In this document: one piece after another, positions 50,939 through 59,809 of the stretch
How positions within the stretch are numbered: position 1 is the stretch's first letter
How the letters are laid out: the number at the start of each line of letters is the position of its first letter
Translations under genes and position numbers: made by a program
The notes under the pieces: model-generated
What the model saw: only the letters and a program-made list of their open reading frames with translations
What the model was told of the DNA's origin: nothing
Database searches by the model: none
Origin: Listeria cossartiae subsp. cayugensis
GTDB taxonomy: Bacteria; Bacillota; Bacilli; Lactobacillales; Listeriaceae
Assembly: GCF_014229095.1 (NCBI RefSeq)
Contig: NZ_JAARZC010000005.1
Coordinates: 1 to 64,000, forward strand
Length of the DNA: 64,000 bases
Reading direction: 5' to 3'

Positions 50939-53900
50939 ATGATGAAAAAAGGTATGAAGCAAGTCTGCGTCAGTTTAGCTGTCCTCCCGCTTGTCTGGCT
51001 GAATTTAGGGATAACTCAGCCGTTACAAGTGGAAGTAAAAGCAGAAGAAACGAAGAAAAAAGAAGTGAAGAAAGAAGCAAATACAGGAGCTGCGAAACAA
51101 CTGAGTAAAGAAGAATATGCGAAATTAAGTGCGGAGGAAGGGCTTGGTAACGTACTTGAAGCGACTGTAACAGATAATGTAGTTACGCTCAAAATTGATA
51201 ATGGCGACGAGGCGGAGGATGACTATCTAGAAATTTCTCCACTGGCCAATAATTTACTTAAAGTGAATTTGCGACCTCGAAATATCGAAAATAGCGAATC
51301 AACGCCGATGATTGATCCTAATGCAACATTTACTGCGATTGGAGCAACAATTGATTTGGACTCCGATCCGATGATTATTTCAACGGAGGAGTGCACGCTT
51401 GAAATTTCCAAACAGCCAGCACGGATGACTTTCAAAGATAAGGACGGTAAAACGTTATTGTCTGAATCTGCTGATGGTGGAATTTTTGATGGAGGAGTGC
51501 GGTTTAAACGTGGCGCTTCTGACCATGTCTACGGCGCTTATGGTATTAGTTTTAGCGACGGGGATCTTGGGATGGAACGTGATAACACTGCGGCTGATAG
51601 TAGCAAAACAGCACAAGCAGGACAACAAGGTAATGCAGGTGGTCCGTTTATGTGGTCGACAGCGGGATATGGTTTGTTGGTAGATAGTGATGGCGGATAT
51701 CCGTATTCCGTTTCAGATGAAGAAAAATTGGAGTTTTACTATGGCGATACGGTAGTTGAAGGGCGCCGTTATGTGAAAGAAAATGTGGAAATGTATTTAA
51801 TGTCTGGCGAACCGGAAACGATTATGTCTTCGTATGCGGATGTAACTGGACATACACCAATGATGCCAAAATGGTCACTAGGTTTTTCTAACTTCGAGTG
51901 GGGAACTAATGAGGCTGAATTCAGAAAAAATATTGATACGTATCGTGCAAAAGGGATTCCGATTGATTCTTTCGCATTTGATTATGATTGGAAATTTTAC
52001 GGAGATCCAACGTACGGCGGGGATTACGGCGAATTTGCTTGGAATACAGACAATTTCCCGTCAGCAGCAGATACGACTTTGAAAAATGATATGGATGCAC
52101 TAGGTGTAAAAATGATTGGGATTACAAAACCTCGAGTGGTAACTACTTTGCAAGACGGGACGGAAACACAACAAGGCAAGGATGCGGAAGCAAATGGTTA
52201 CTGGTACCCGGGGCAAGAAGCTTATGAAGATTATGCTTTCCCGGTAATGGTTAGAAGTATTGATCCTTATAATACAGATGAACGCAATTGGTGGTGGTCC
52301 CATTCGGAAGATGCGCTAGATAAAGGAATTGTTGGTTGGTGGAATGATGAAACCGACAAAGTATCTTCAAATGGCGCCGATTATTGGTTTGGGAATTTCA
52401 CTACTGGCTTCACATCAGAAGCAATGTACGAAGGGCAACGAGACTATACGAATGAACGTGTTTGGCAAACTGGAAGAACTTATTATCCGGGGGCACAACG
52501 TTATTCTACATCGATTTGGTCCGGGGATATTGGCGTACAATGGAAAAAGGGAGAAGTGATTGACTGGGCAAATGGGATGCAAGAACAACCTAGTACGATG
52601 CTGTCTACTATTAATCTTGGCCAAACAAAATGGGGCATGGATACAGGTGGCTTTAATGCGAATTCTGGACAAGTTTTAAATCCAGATCCAGAACTTTATA
52701 GTCGCTGGATGGAATTTAGTTCACTTGTTCCGGTTTTCCGTACACATGGGAACGATAACCAGCAACGCCAACCTTGGTATTATGGTGGAACGGCAGAAGA
52801 AATTGCTAAAAGTGCTATGACTTGGCGCTATTCGATGATTCCATACATGTACGCTTATGAACGCCAAGCTTATGATTCTGGCGTTGGACTCGTTCAGCCG
52901 CTTACTTTTGATAATCCTACCGATGAAAATGTAGTGAATTTGACGGATGAATGGATGTTTGGGGATGCGATTTTAGCAGCGCCAGTTTTAGAAGAAGGAG
53001 CAGGTTCCAGAGATATTTATTTACCTGCTGGAACGTGGATCGATTATAATCGCGGCGATGTTTATGATGGCAACCAAACAATTAATTATGAAGTAAATGA
53101 CGAAGACTGGACGGACGTACCGATGTTTGTTAAAGAAGGTGCGATTATACCAATGCAACAACCGCAAAATTATATTGGCGAATCCGCAGTCGAAACAGTT
53201 TACTTGGACACTTTTGCAGCAGAAAAAGAAACTTCTTTTACACATTATGACGATGACGGGAAATCTTTTGATTACGAAAAAGACACCTATTTAAAACAAA
53301 AGATGACCACTTCTAGTACAGCCGATGCTACTACTTTTACCATTGGTGCGAAAGAAGGAAGTTTTAAAGCTGATACAGAAAATTACATTATCAAACTACA
53401 CGGAAATGCTGCTGGAAATGTGCAAGTAAATGGCGCAGACAGTAAAGTATACGATGATTTATCTGCACTCGAAAATGCAGATGGCGGCGGATATGCAGTC
53501 GGAAGCGATATCTACGGGGCAGTAACTTATGTTAAAGTACCTGCTCAAGCAAGCGAAGACACAGTCATTAAAACATCTGGTTCGATAACAGTTGACCAAT
53601 CCGGCACATACGAAATGGAAAATGGCTCTAGTTTTGCAGCGACCGTTGCTGATAAACCAGTCACAGAAAAAACGTATGTAGATGGCTATGATACAGATGG
53701 CGCGGGAACAACTATTTATGCAAACGTCAAAGACTCTGGTGACTACAACGTTGATTTAACGTATAAAAATGCATCTAGCGAGGACCAAGCGCTAAGTATT
53801 TTCGTCAACGGAGAATATGTGAAACAAACTACATTAAAACCAGCGACAGATTGGACCGTTGCACCCGAAACATTACCTCTTTCAGCTGGGAAAAATAGTA

Positions 53901-54874
53901 TTTCGTATAAAGTAGTGACAGATACTGGTGACAAAGCGGATCAAGTCTCACTGGATAAAGTTACTATTGGTTTTACGCCAACTGTAGCAAAAGTAGAAGC
54001 TGAAGAAGCAAGTCTTGCAGGTACTTTGAAAGTAGCAAATGATCACTGGTTTTATAGTGGAGAAGGTTTTGTCGGCGGATTTGGAACAGCAGGGGATGAA
54101 ATCAAATTTGAAGTAGATGTACCAGCAGACGGTGAATATGTATTAAATACACGTACGGCTAACGGAACTAGTATGCCACAAACGCTTGATTTATACACAA
54201 ATGGCGATTACAATTCGCGCGTAACATTCCCTTCTGAAGGCGAAAACTGGAATATCTGGTCAGATACAGAAACAGCAGTGAATTTAAAAGCAGGTACGAA
54301 TAAAATTACGTTCTTAATGGACGGAGAGTCGACAGGGAATATTAATATGGATAGAATTCTAGTTTCCGCTGAACCGATTAATTCTCCTGTTCAGTCAGAA
54401 ATGAATTTACTTGATAATGGCGGATTTGAGCGTGACGCTGCAGCAACAACGAATTGGGTAGAGTCGCATCCAGACGGTCAGGACAAGGCTTATGGCGTTG
54501 ATAGTGGTTCGGGTGTAAATCCTCCAGAATCACCAGCATTTGGTAAGCAGAGCGCTTATTTCTATCTACCAGGGGCTTATACACAAACTTTATCGCAACA
54601 AATAGCGGTTCCAACGAATAACGCAAATTATGACGTCGAAGCATGGGTCAAAGTAAGTGAAGACGACGCAGCCAAAGCACAAATGATTGTCAACAATTTT
54701 GATGATAGCGACGGGCAAACGATTGACTTGGTGGCGGATAATGTTTGGCATTATGTAACGATTAAAGATGTCAAAGTCACAACCGGTAATATAAATACAA
54801 GTTTCCAGATGGATTCTCCGGGTGGAACAAGTATTCATATTGATAATGTGCGCGTTATGCCATCTGCGGAATAA
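50939..54874 (+). CDS. secreted GH31 enzyme, 6-alpha-glucosyltransferase-like
   Basis: A 1311-residue exported protein (signal peptide to about residue 35, VEVKA). The GH31 barrel spans roughly 80-740, with nucleophile Asp470 in VGWWNDETDK and acid/base Asp530 in SIWSGDIGVQW. Three beta-sandwich modules follow: two CBM35/6-like (from about 885 and 1020) and a last CBM4-like one (MNLLDNGGFERDAAATTNW near 1155). Size and order match CtsZ of Bacillus globisporus, which makes alpha-isomaltosyl-oligosaccharides from starch, the substrate for the 47481 enzyme. Start ATG 50939 or 50942 follows GGGGCGAG. Confidence 0.85.
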   Translation: MMKKGMKQVCVSLAVLPLVWLNLGITQPLQVEVKAEETKKKEVKKEANTGAAKQLSKEEYAKLSAEEGLGNVLEATVTDNVVTLKIDNGDEAEDDYLEISPLANNLLKVNLRPRNIENSESTPMIDPNATFTAIGATIDLDSDPMIISTEECTLEISKQPARMTFKDKDGKTLLSESADGGIFDGGVRFKRGASDHVYGAYGISFSDGDLGMERDNTAADSSKTAQAGQQGNAGGPFMWSTAGYGLLVDSDGGYPYSVSDEEKLEFYYGDTVVEGRRYVKENVEMYLMSGEPETIMSSYADVTGHTPMMPKWSLGFSNFEWGTNEAEFRKNIDTYRAKGIPIDSFAFDYDWKFYGDPTYGGDYGEFAWNTDNFPSAADTTLKNDMDALGVKMIGITKPRVVTTLQDGTETQQGKDAEANGYWYPGQEAYEDYAFPVMVRSIDPYNTDERNWWWSHSEDALDKGIVGWWNDETDKVSSNGADYWFGNFTTGFTSEAMYEGQRDYTNERVWQTGRTYYPGAQRYSTSIWSGDIGVQWKKGEVIDWANGMQEQPSTMLSTINLGQTKWGMDTGGFNANSGQVLNPDPELYSRWMEFSSLVPVFRTHGNDNQQRQPWYYGGTAEEIAKSAMTWRYSMIPYMYAYERQAYDSGVGLVQPLTFDNPTDENVVNLTDEWMFGDAILAAPVLEEGAGSRDIYLPAGTWIDYNRGDVYDGNQTINYEVNDEDWTDVPMFVKEGAIIPMQQPQNYIGESAVETVYLDTFAAEKETSFTHYDDDGKSFDYEKDTYLKQKMTTSSTADATTFTIGAKEGSFKADTENYIIKLHGNAAGNVQVNGADSKVYDDLSALENADGGGYAVGSDIYGAVTYVKVPAQASEDTVIKTSGSITVDQSGTYEMENGSSFAATVADKPVTEKTYVDGYDTDGAGTTIYANVKDSGDYNVDLTYKNASSEDQALSIFVNGEYVKQTTLKPATDWTVAPETLPLSAGKNSISYKVVTDTGDKADQVSLDKVTIGFTPTVAKVEAEEASLAGTLKVANDHWFYSGEGFVGGFGTAGDEIKFEVDVPADGEYVLNTRTANGTSMPQTLDLYTNGDYNSRVTFPSEGENWNIWSDTETAVNLKAGTNKITFLMDGESTGNINMDRILVSAEPINSPVQSEMNLLDNGGFERDAAATTNWVESHPDGQDKAYGVDSGSGVNPPESPAFGKQSAYFYLPGAYTQTLSQQIAVPTNNANYDVEAWVKVSEDDAAKAQMIVNNFDDSDGQTIDLVADNVWHYVTIKDVKVTTGNINTSFQMDSPGGTSIHIDNVRVMPSAE

Positions 54875-54880
54875 TAAAAC

Positions 54881-54904
54881 AGGGCGGGAAATCTTTCCCG
54901 TCCT
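54881..54904 (+). terminator. stem-loop after the second GH31 gene
   Basis: AGGGCGGGAAA pairs with TTTCCCGTCCT around a TCT-centred loop. No T-run follows, so read-through into the LRR gene 22 bases later is likely. Confidence 0.55.
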
Positions 54905-54925
54905 ATACTTGAAGGAGGAGAGATA

Positions 54926-55987
54926 ATGAAAAATTTGTGTAAATTATTTCTAGTAGTTAGTATGATTATCATTGGCGTCATTTCTTTTAAAACAATCGAT
55001 GTAAGTGCGTCCGTGACAGATATTTACCCATTACCAGCCAGAATAATTGATGTTTTTCCAGATGAGAATTTAGCAAAAGATATGGTGGAGAATTTTGGTA
55101 AAACAAATGTGACAGATGTAATTACCCAAGATGATGTAGATGCAGTGACGTCTTTAGGGTTGGGTTATTTTAGCGATTATCTAACGGACGAAGATTTACA
55201 AATGCTGGGAAATGCTTACTTTACAAATGTAAACAATATCATGATTTATCCTACTCAAACGATGTTTACAGGTTTTCCCGATTTACCAACCTTGCCCAAA
55301 TTAGATACTTTAAGAGCGGAATGGGTCCAAACATCCGACATACTAGCTGCAAACATTACAGTACCCGATTATCAAAACTACCCAGAGTTAACGTATCTGG
55401 ATCTTAGTGGTCGAACTATTGTTGGCGGCTTACCAGATTTTTCTAATATTCCTAAGCTCGAAACCTTGTTGATGAGCAATTGTGGACTCGCTTCAGAAGA
55501 CGTTCCAGATTTTACAAACTTGAAAAACTTGCAGAAAGTAAATTTCCAAACGAACCAATTTAGAACAGAAATGACTGATTTTACTCATTTGGATAGTTTG
55601 GTAAGTATGGATTTAAGCTATAATTATTTAAATGTGTTGCCACCTACCATTGTGGATAAAGTAATCTTACTAGGTCAAATTGGAACTTTACCAGATCAAA
55701 ATGTTGTTTTTGGTGAGGATACAACTATTACTTTACCAATTTATACGCAACTGGATGATTTAGGCCGAATTAGTGGTTTTCAAGAAGTTTGGATTCATGA
55801 TTCAAATGAGAAAGAAATTTACAACGCGTATGCAGTAGATTACGACGAAGTGACGAAGCAAATCATTATACCGACAAGTACCCTTGATAAAGGCGAATAC
55901 ACCATTGGAATCGATTTTAATGGCATAGAGCCTTATGTAGAAGAAGGCGAAGTTATGAGTTACTCGGTAAAAATAACGATTAATTAA
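54926..55987 (+). CDS. secreted internalin-like LRR protein without wall anchor
   Basis: A 353-residue protein with signal peptide (residues 1-28, LFLVVSMIIIGVISF). The internalin cap follows (YPLPARIIDVFPDENLAKDM), then a few LRR units (LTYLDLSGRTIVGGLPDFSN; LETLLMSNCGLASEDVPDFTNL; LVSMDLSYNYLNVLPP), and an Ig-like end. The LRR block is short and partly degenerate. There is no LPXTG motif, GW module or C-terminal membrane helix, so it is probably released, like the InlC class. It follows the GH31 pair with AAGGAGGAG before the ATG and may be co-transcribed. A PrfA box is not visible at its start. Confidence 0.85.
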   Translation: MKNLCKLFLVVSMIIIGVISFKTIDVSASVTDIYPLPARIIDVFPDENLAKDMVENFGKTNVTDVITQDDVDAVTSLGLGYFSDYLTDEDLQMLGNAYFTNVNNIMIYPTQTMFTGFPDLPTLPKLDTLRAEWVQTSDILAANITVPDYQNYPELTYLDLSGRTIVGGLPDFSNIPKLETLLMSNCGLASEDVPDFTNLKNLQKVNFQTNQFRTEMTDFTHLDSLVSMDLSYNYLNVLPPTIVDKVILLGQIGTLPDQNVVFGEDTTITLPIYTQLDDLGRISGFQEVWIHDSNEKEIYNAYAVDYDEVTKQIIIPTSTLDKGEYTIGIDFNGIEPYVEEGEVMSYSVKITIN

Positions 55988-55990
55988 TTG

Positions 55991-56047
55991 AAAACTTGTG
56001 ACATGCTAAATAATAGTTGCGCATTTGGCTATGTCACAAGTTTTTTC
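55991..56047 (+). terminator. terminator after the LRR gene
   Basis: AACTTGTGACAT pairs perfectly with ATGTCACAAGTT, followed by TTTTTC. The loop is long (26 bases) and AT-rich. Confidence 0.9.
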
Positions 56048-56050
56048 TGA

Positions 56051-56079
56051 TTGTAAAGCCCCGTTTTTTCCTGTATAAT
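56051..56079 (+). promoter_or_regulatory. promoter of ssrA
   Basis: TTGTAA (56051-56056) and TATAAT (56074-56079) with a 17-base spacer, about 24 bases before the mature tmRNA start. Confidence 0.85.
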
Positions 56080-56102
56080 AACTACTGTTAGACTTTAACT
56101 CT

Positions 56103-56469
56103 GGGGATGTTACGGATTCGACAGGGATAGTTCGAGCTTGAGTTGCGAGTCGGGGGGATCGTCCTCGTTATCAACGTCAAAGCCAATAATAACTGGCAAA
56201 GAAAAACAAAACCTAGCTTTCGCTGCCTAATAAGCAGTAGCATAGCTGATCCTCCGTGCATCGCCCATGTGCTACGGTAAGGGTCTCACTCTAAGTGGGC
56301 TACACTAGTTAATCTCCGTCTGAGGTTAAATAGAAGAGCTTAATCAGACTAGCTGAATGGAAGCCTGTTACCGGGCCGATGTTTATGCGAAATGCTAATA
56401 CGGTGACTACGCTCGTAGATATTTAAGTGCCGATATTTCTGGACGTGGGTTCGACTCCCACCATCTCCA
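56103..56469 (+). ncRNA. ssrA: transfer-messenger RNA (tmRNA)
   Basis: The 367-base RNA opens GGGGATGTTACGGATTCGAC and ends in GGGTTCGACTCCCACCATCTCCA. GGGGATG and CATCTCC form the acceptor stem, and the T-arm GTGGGTTCGACTCCCAC is intact. The tag frame is at 56195-56227 (GGC AAA GAA AAA ...), giving GKEKQNLAFAA plus the tRNA-borne Ala, followed by two stops. It rescues stalled ribosomes with SmpB and marks proteins for ClpXP. The gene is uninterrupted, so no mobile element has used this common integration site here. Confidence 0.98.
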
Positions 56470-56588
56470 TAAAATGAAAAAAGTTATGAATGGCTTTATG
56501 AAGCTGTTTGTAGCTTTTTTTATTAGCAGTATTTAAGTCCAAGGGTAACGATGAAAATAAACAAAGTGACATTATAGGGAGTCTGTCA

Positions 56589-56780
56589 ATGAGTACGGAA
56601 GAATTTGTAAAAAACGTTCATAAAGAAAAAGACAACTTATTGAGAGCATACTTTGAAAATCAAAATAGTGAAGTTAGTAATCAAATAAATACCATGGAAT
56701 TAACTGCTAAACAAAAAGAAAAATTAAATAAAGCTCTTGATATAGCTTTAAGTGACCTTTGTTTTTCTTTTTTCTCTTAA
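56589..56780 (+). CDS. 63-residue hypothetical, possibly truncated
   Basis: A small charged helical protein, MSTEEFVKNVHKEKDNLLRA to the end, with a run TMELTAKQKEKLNKALDIAL. It stops abruptly after SDLCFSFFS; related Listeria proteins that I remember continue past this point with a hydrophobic stretch. The T-rich DNA around the stop (56755-56775) is a likely place for an indel. The ribosome site is GGGAG at 56578. The function is unknown. Confidence 0.5.
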   Translation: MSTEEFVKNVHKEKDNLLRAYFENQNSEVSNQINTMELTAKQKEKLNKALDIALSDLCFSFFS

Positions 56781-56856
56781 CTTGATCATTTCTTTCTCTT
56801 TTATTTACAATCTTCTGCTAAACTATAATTAAAGAACTAAAGAGAGGACGAGCTAG

Positions 56857-57426
56857 ATGATACGTCTTAGAAAAATTTTTGTTATTTTAATTGCAATTGG
56901 ATTTATATATTTGTTAATTGTAGCGGCATTTATGTTTAGTGGAACGAGAGCAAAACCGAATGAAAATGCGGATACTGTACTTATTTTAGGTGCGCGAGTG
57001 AACGGGGATCCGGCAGAACCGTCGTCAGTACTAAAGGAAAGATTGGATACTGCTGTGACTTATTTAAATGAAAATCCTACGTTGAAAGTCATTGTTAGCG
57101 GCGGGCAAGGCGAGGATGAAAGTGCCTCGGAAGCGTCGGTCATGGAAGAATATTTAGTTAATCAAGGAATTGCTAGAAGTCGGATTAATATGGAAGATAA
57201 ATCGACAAGAACGGAAGAAAATCTTAAATATAGTAAGGGGAAATTTAATTTAGGGAAAACGGTGATTGTAACGAGTGATTATCATATGTACCGTGCGTTA
57301 ATGTTAGCGAAGCGCCAAGGTGTTGACGCGTCAGGGCTTCCAGCGAAATCACAATCAGCCGGCAAATATAAGAAAATGATGCGAGAAACTTTATCCATTA
57401 CGTATGCATGGGTTTTTGATCGATAA
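56857..57426 (+). CDS. YdcF/SanA-like DUF218 membrane protein
   Basis: A 189-residue protein with one N-terminal helix (IFVILIAIGFIYLLIVAAFMF) and a DUF218 domain: DTVLILGARVNGDPAEPSSVLKERLDTAV near residue 44, LKVIVSGGQGEDESASEASVMEEYL near 79, EDKSTRTEENLKYSK near 112 and VIVTSDYHMYRALMLAK near 132. Relatives are linked to envelope integrity and vancomycin resistance in Gram-negatives; the biochemical activity is not settled. GAGAGGACG precedes the ATG, and the next regulator starts 19 bases later. Confidence 0.88.
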   Translation: MIRLRKIFVILIAIGFIYLLIVAAFMFSGTRAKPNENADTVLILGARVNGDPAEPSSVLKERLDTAVTYLNENPTLKVIVSGGQGEDESASEASVMEEYLVNQGIARSRINMEDKSTRTEENLKYSKGKFNLGKTVIVTSDYHMYRALMLAKRQGVDASGLPAKSQSAGKYKKMMRETLSITYAWVFDR

Positions 57427-57444
57427 GAAGGCGGGGATTTTGGG

Positions 57445-58341
57445 ATGAAATTAGAACGGATTTTAGCGATATTAGTCATGATTTTGGAGCGAAAAGTACT
57501 GGCAAGTGAGCTGGCTGAAAAATTTGAAGTAAGTACGCGAACGATTTACCGAGATATGGAGACACTTTTGTACGCGGGATTTCCAGTCGTTTCTTTGCCG
57601 GGCAAAAATGGTGGATTTACGATGCTCGATACGTATAAATTAGCGACATTTACTTTTTCTGAGGCCGAAAAGCAGATTTTGCTGGAGGCGTTAGAGGCGC
57701 GGTCGGAGTTTATGTTGAATGATAGCCAAGAAACGTTGCGAGAAAAAATCACTTTGTTGCAAACAGAAAAACCGGCGAGTAATCATATTTTCTTTGATTC
57801 TGCGACACAACACCGCCGCCAAATTGAAGCAGAGGTGAAGCGGAAAATCGCCTACATCCAAAAAGCTTTTACAACAAATAAACAACTAAAAATTAGTTAT
57901 ATCGCCATGAGTGGCACAGAAACGGAGCGCGAAATTTCACCGCAGAAGCTAAACTTAATGGATGGTAGTTGGTATTTAGAAGCTTATTGCCACAAAAGAG
58001 CAGCGGTACGTCATTTTAAAGTAACCCGGATAACTGCTTTGAAGGAAATCGATAAAGCGATTATGGAAATTGCAGAAACCAAGTACCAGCCCGGAGAAAT
58101 GGAAAGAATCGTTTTGGAATTCCCGAAAAATCAGCTCGGGAAATTATTGGATTATTTTTTGTGGGAAGAAATGGAAATTGAGGAAGATTTTGTGCGTGTG
58201 ACTTTTCTCTATGATTTGGAGCGGCAAATAATTCCATTTTTATTGATGTTTGGTAGCGCTGTGAAAATTTTAGAACCGGCATCGCTTCAAAAAGACTATA
58301 AAGCCGAGGTAGAAAAACTTTATTTTAATTTGAATTGTTGA
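57445..58341 (+). CDS. HTH-WYL family transcriptional regulator
   Basis: The 298-residue protein has an N-terminal winged helix (LERILAILVMILERKVLASELAEKFEVSTRTIYRDMETLLYAGFPV) and a middle WYL domain (LKISYIAMSGTETEREISPQKLNLMDGSWYLEAYCHKRAAVRHFKVTRI), where the usual W-Y-L is W-Y-L in SWYLEAY. WYL proteins sense small ligands or nucleic acids. An inverted repeat at its 3' end may be its operator for the following gene. GAAGGCGGGGA is a weak ribosome site. Confidence 0.88.
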   Translation: MKLERILAILVMILERKVLASELAEKFEVSTRTIYRDMETLLYAGFPVVSLPGKNGGFTMLDTYKLATFTFSEAEKQILLEALEARSEFMLNDSQETLREKITLLQTEKPASNHIFFDSATQHRRQIEAEVKRKIAYIQKAFTTNKQLKISYIAMSGTETEREISPQKLNLMDGSWYLEAYCHKRAAVRHFKVTRITALKEIDKAIMEIAETKYQPGEMERIVLEFPKNQLGKLLDYFLWEEMEIEEDFVRVTFLYDLERQIIPFLLMFGSAVKILEPASLQKDYKAEVEKLYFNLNC

Positions 58342-58354
58342 CAGATAGTTGTCA
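58339..58354 (+). promoter_or_regulatory. inverted repeat before the GyrI-like gene
   Basis: TGACA-GATAGT-TGTCA is a 5-bp inverted repeat at the stop codon of the WYL gene, about 17 bases upstream of a TATAAT at 58367-58372. Its position over the -35 region suits a repressor or activator site for gene 58396; the WYL protein is the obvious candidate. Confidence 0.4.
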
Positions 58355-58395
58355 GGTTTTGTTCGCTATAATGATTTTAAAGGAGGCGGCAAAAG

Positions 58396-58779
58396 ATGAT
58401 TTTACAAGAGAATAAAGAAATTTTCGGGAAAAAGATACGCGCAAATAATGGGAATTTTAGTCCGATTGCAGAGCTTTGGGGTGAAGTGATGGTAGAGAAG
58501 CCTGCTGGAGATATTTTTGCGGTATATAGTAATTATGCAAGTGATTATAAGGGTGACTACGATTTATTGGTTGGAACGCGTGACTGGGATGAAGTGAACA
58601 GCGCAGTAATCGCAGCAGGGGAGTATTTGGTGTTTGAGGTCGATAATGCCAATCATAAAGGTGTCGAGGAAGCTTGGCAGGAGATTTGGGCGCGGGATAG
58701 TGAGTTAGAGCGTGCGTATAGAACCGATTTTGAGTGGTATCATACTAATGGAAAAATAGAGGTATACATTTCGATATAA
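58396..58779 (+). CDS. GyrI-like/effector-binding domain protein
   Basis: A 127-residue protein resembling the stand-alone effector-binding (GyrI-like, AraC E-binding) fold: AELWGEVMVEKPAGDIFAVYSNYASDYKGDYDLLVGT, then GEYLVFEVDNANHKGVEEAWQEIWARD and DFEWYHTNGKIEVYISI at the end. Such proteins bind small hydrophobic molecules. AAAGGAGGCGG precedes the ATG. Together with the WYL regulator upstream it may be a sensing or sequestration pair; this is inference. Confidence 0.78.
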   Translation: MILQENKEIFGKKIRANNGNFSPIAELWGEVMVEKPAGDIFAVYSNYASDYKGDYDLLVGTRDWDEVNSAVIAAGEYLVFEVDNANHKGVEEAWQEIWARDSELERAYRTDFEWYHTNGKIEVYISI

Positions 58780-58810
58780 AAAATCCCCTCGCAAGGAGGA
58801 GATTTCGTTG
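58780..58810. terminator. terminator between convergent genes
   Basis: AAATCCCCTC pairs imperfectly with GAGGAGATTT around GCAAG, and serves the genes ending at 58779 and 58811. Confidence 0.6.
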
Positions 58811-59152
58811 TTATTTTAGTTTTTCTGCTGCTTTAGATGGGACGTCTTTTTCTGCGACTTCTTCAAATGAAGTTACGCCTTTATCTTTTTTGCTGTAGAT
58901 TTTCAAATAAGCACCTTTGCGTAAGTTTTTGTCTGCAGAAAGGGTCACTTCTGTTTCTTTGCCAGTTTCATCATATGCAGGAAGTGTATAGGAATAGTTG
59001 AAGCTTACTTTTTTGCCCATTTCACCGTCTTTCGTAATCTTAACATAGGAAACATCTGCTCCTAGTCGGTTGGCGTTTTTAAAGTAATATGCCCCGAATC
59101 CGATCCCGATAAGTATTAGTAAGCTCATAATAATGATAACGATTTTTTTCAT
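58811..59152 (-). CDS. YxeA-family (DUF1093) exported protein
   Basis: About 113 residues from ATG 59152, which follows AAAGGATGG on the minus strand. A signal-anchor helix (KKIVIIIMSLLILIGIGFGAYYF) is followed by the DUF1093 domain: RLGADVSYVKITKDGEMGKKVSFNYSYTLPAYDETGKETEVTLSADKNLRKGAYLKIY. YxeA-like proteins are small membrane-attached or secreted proteins of unknown role, common in several copies in Listeria and Bacillus. Confidence 0.85.
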   Translation of the reverse strand: MKKIVIIIMSLLILIGIGFGAYYFKNANRLGADVSYVKITKDGEMGKKVSFNYSYTLPAYDETGKETEVTLSADKNLRKGAYLKIYSKKDKGVTSFEEVAEKDVPSKAAEKLK

Positions 59153-59276
59153 GTTCATCCATCCTTTGCTGAGTGATATCTTCCATTTTATAGGGAAATG
59201 GCGTTTTAATCCCTCGTGCAAGGCGACGAAATACGTATTTAAACTTACATATTTGTTAGAAAGGGGTCATGTTTAT

Positions 59277-59789
59277 ATGGCGAGACCGAAGAATAAAGAG
59301 GAATTGCTGCAACAAAGTGCGGAAAAGTATCAACAGTTGAATGATTTAATTGATTCTATCCCAACAGAATCTCAGCAGCTCGCGTTTCCTTTTGAGGACC
59401 GGGATAAAAATATTCGCGATGTTTTAGTGCATTTGCATGAATGGCATAAGATGGCGCTTAATTGGTACCGAATTGGTATGAGCGGCAAGAAGCCATTTAT
59501 GCCAGCGGAAGGTTATACGTGGAAAACGACGCCGGAACTGAATTTGGTTATTTGGCAGAAGTATCAAACGACGGATTTGACATGTGCGCGAGAATTACTG
59601 GATGAAACTCACAATAAAGAAATGATTTTAATTGCTGAACATTCGAACGAGGAATTATTTACAAAGAAATATTATAAATGGACGAATACCACTTCGCTTG
59701 GGGCTATTTTTATTTCAAGCGCATCGAGCCATTATGATTGGGCTATGAAGAAAATACGGAAATTTAAAAAAGCCACTGGAATCAAATGA
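59277..59789 (+). CDS. ClbS/DfsB-family four-helix bundle protein
   Basis: A 170-residue protein from ATG 59277 after AAGGGG. It starts MARPKNKEELLQQSAEKYQQ, typical for the ClbS/DfsB/IRC4 group, with DVLVHLHEWHKMALNWYRIG near 45 supplying a DinB-like His. The end is ASSHYDWAMKKIRKFKK. Known members detoxify reactive compounds (ClbS acts on colibactin); the role here is unknown. The gene's 3' end is folded into a terminator hairpin. Confidence 0.85.
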   Translation: MARPKNKEELLQQSAEKYQQLNDLIDSIPTESQQLAFPFEDRDKNIRDVLVHLHEWHKMALNWYRIGMSGKKPFMPAEGYTWKTTPELNLVIWQKYQTTDLTCARELLDETHNKEMILIAEHSNEELFTKKYYKWTNTTSLGAIFISSASSHYDWAMKKIRKFKKATGIK

Positions 59790-59804
59790 ATTCCAGTGGC
59801 TTTT
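59768..59804. terminator. bidirectional terminator
   Basis: GCCACTGGAAT pairs perfectly with ATTCCAGTGGC around CAAATGA, flanked by an A-run and TTTTG. It overlaps the last codons of the ClbS-like gene and serves the convergent VOC gene. Confidence 0.9.
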
Positions 59805-59809
59805 GATGT

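Noticed and set aside
54875-54925. PrfA box controlling the LRR gene
   Set aside because: No TTAACANNTGTTAA-like sequence lies in the short gap before 54926; expression most likely continues from the GH31 genes.
56103-56469. ssrA as the prophage attachment site
   Set aside because: tmRNA is intact, with no duplicated 3' end or phage genes beside it; the phage border is at about 24690.
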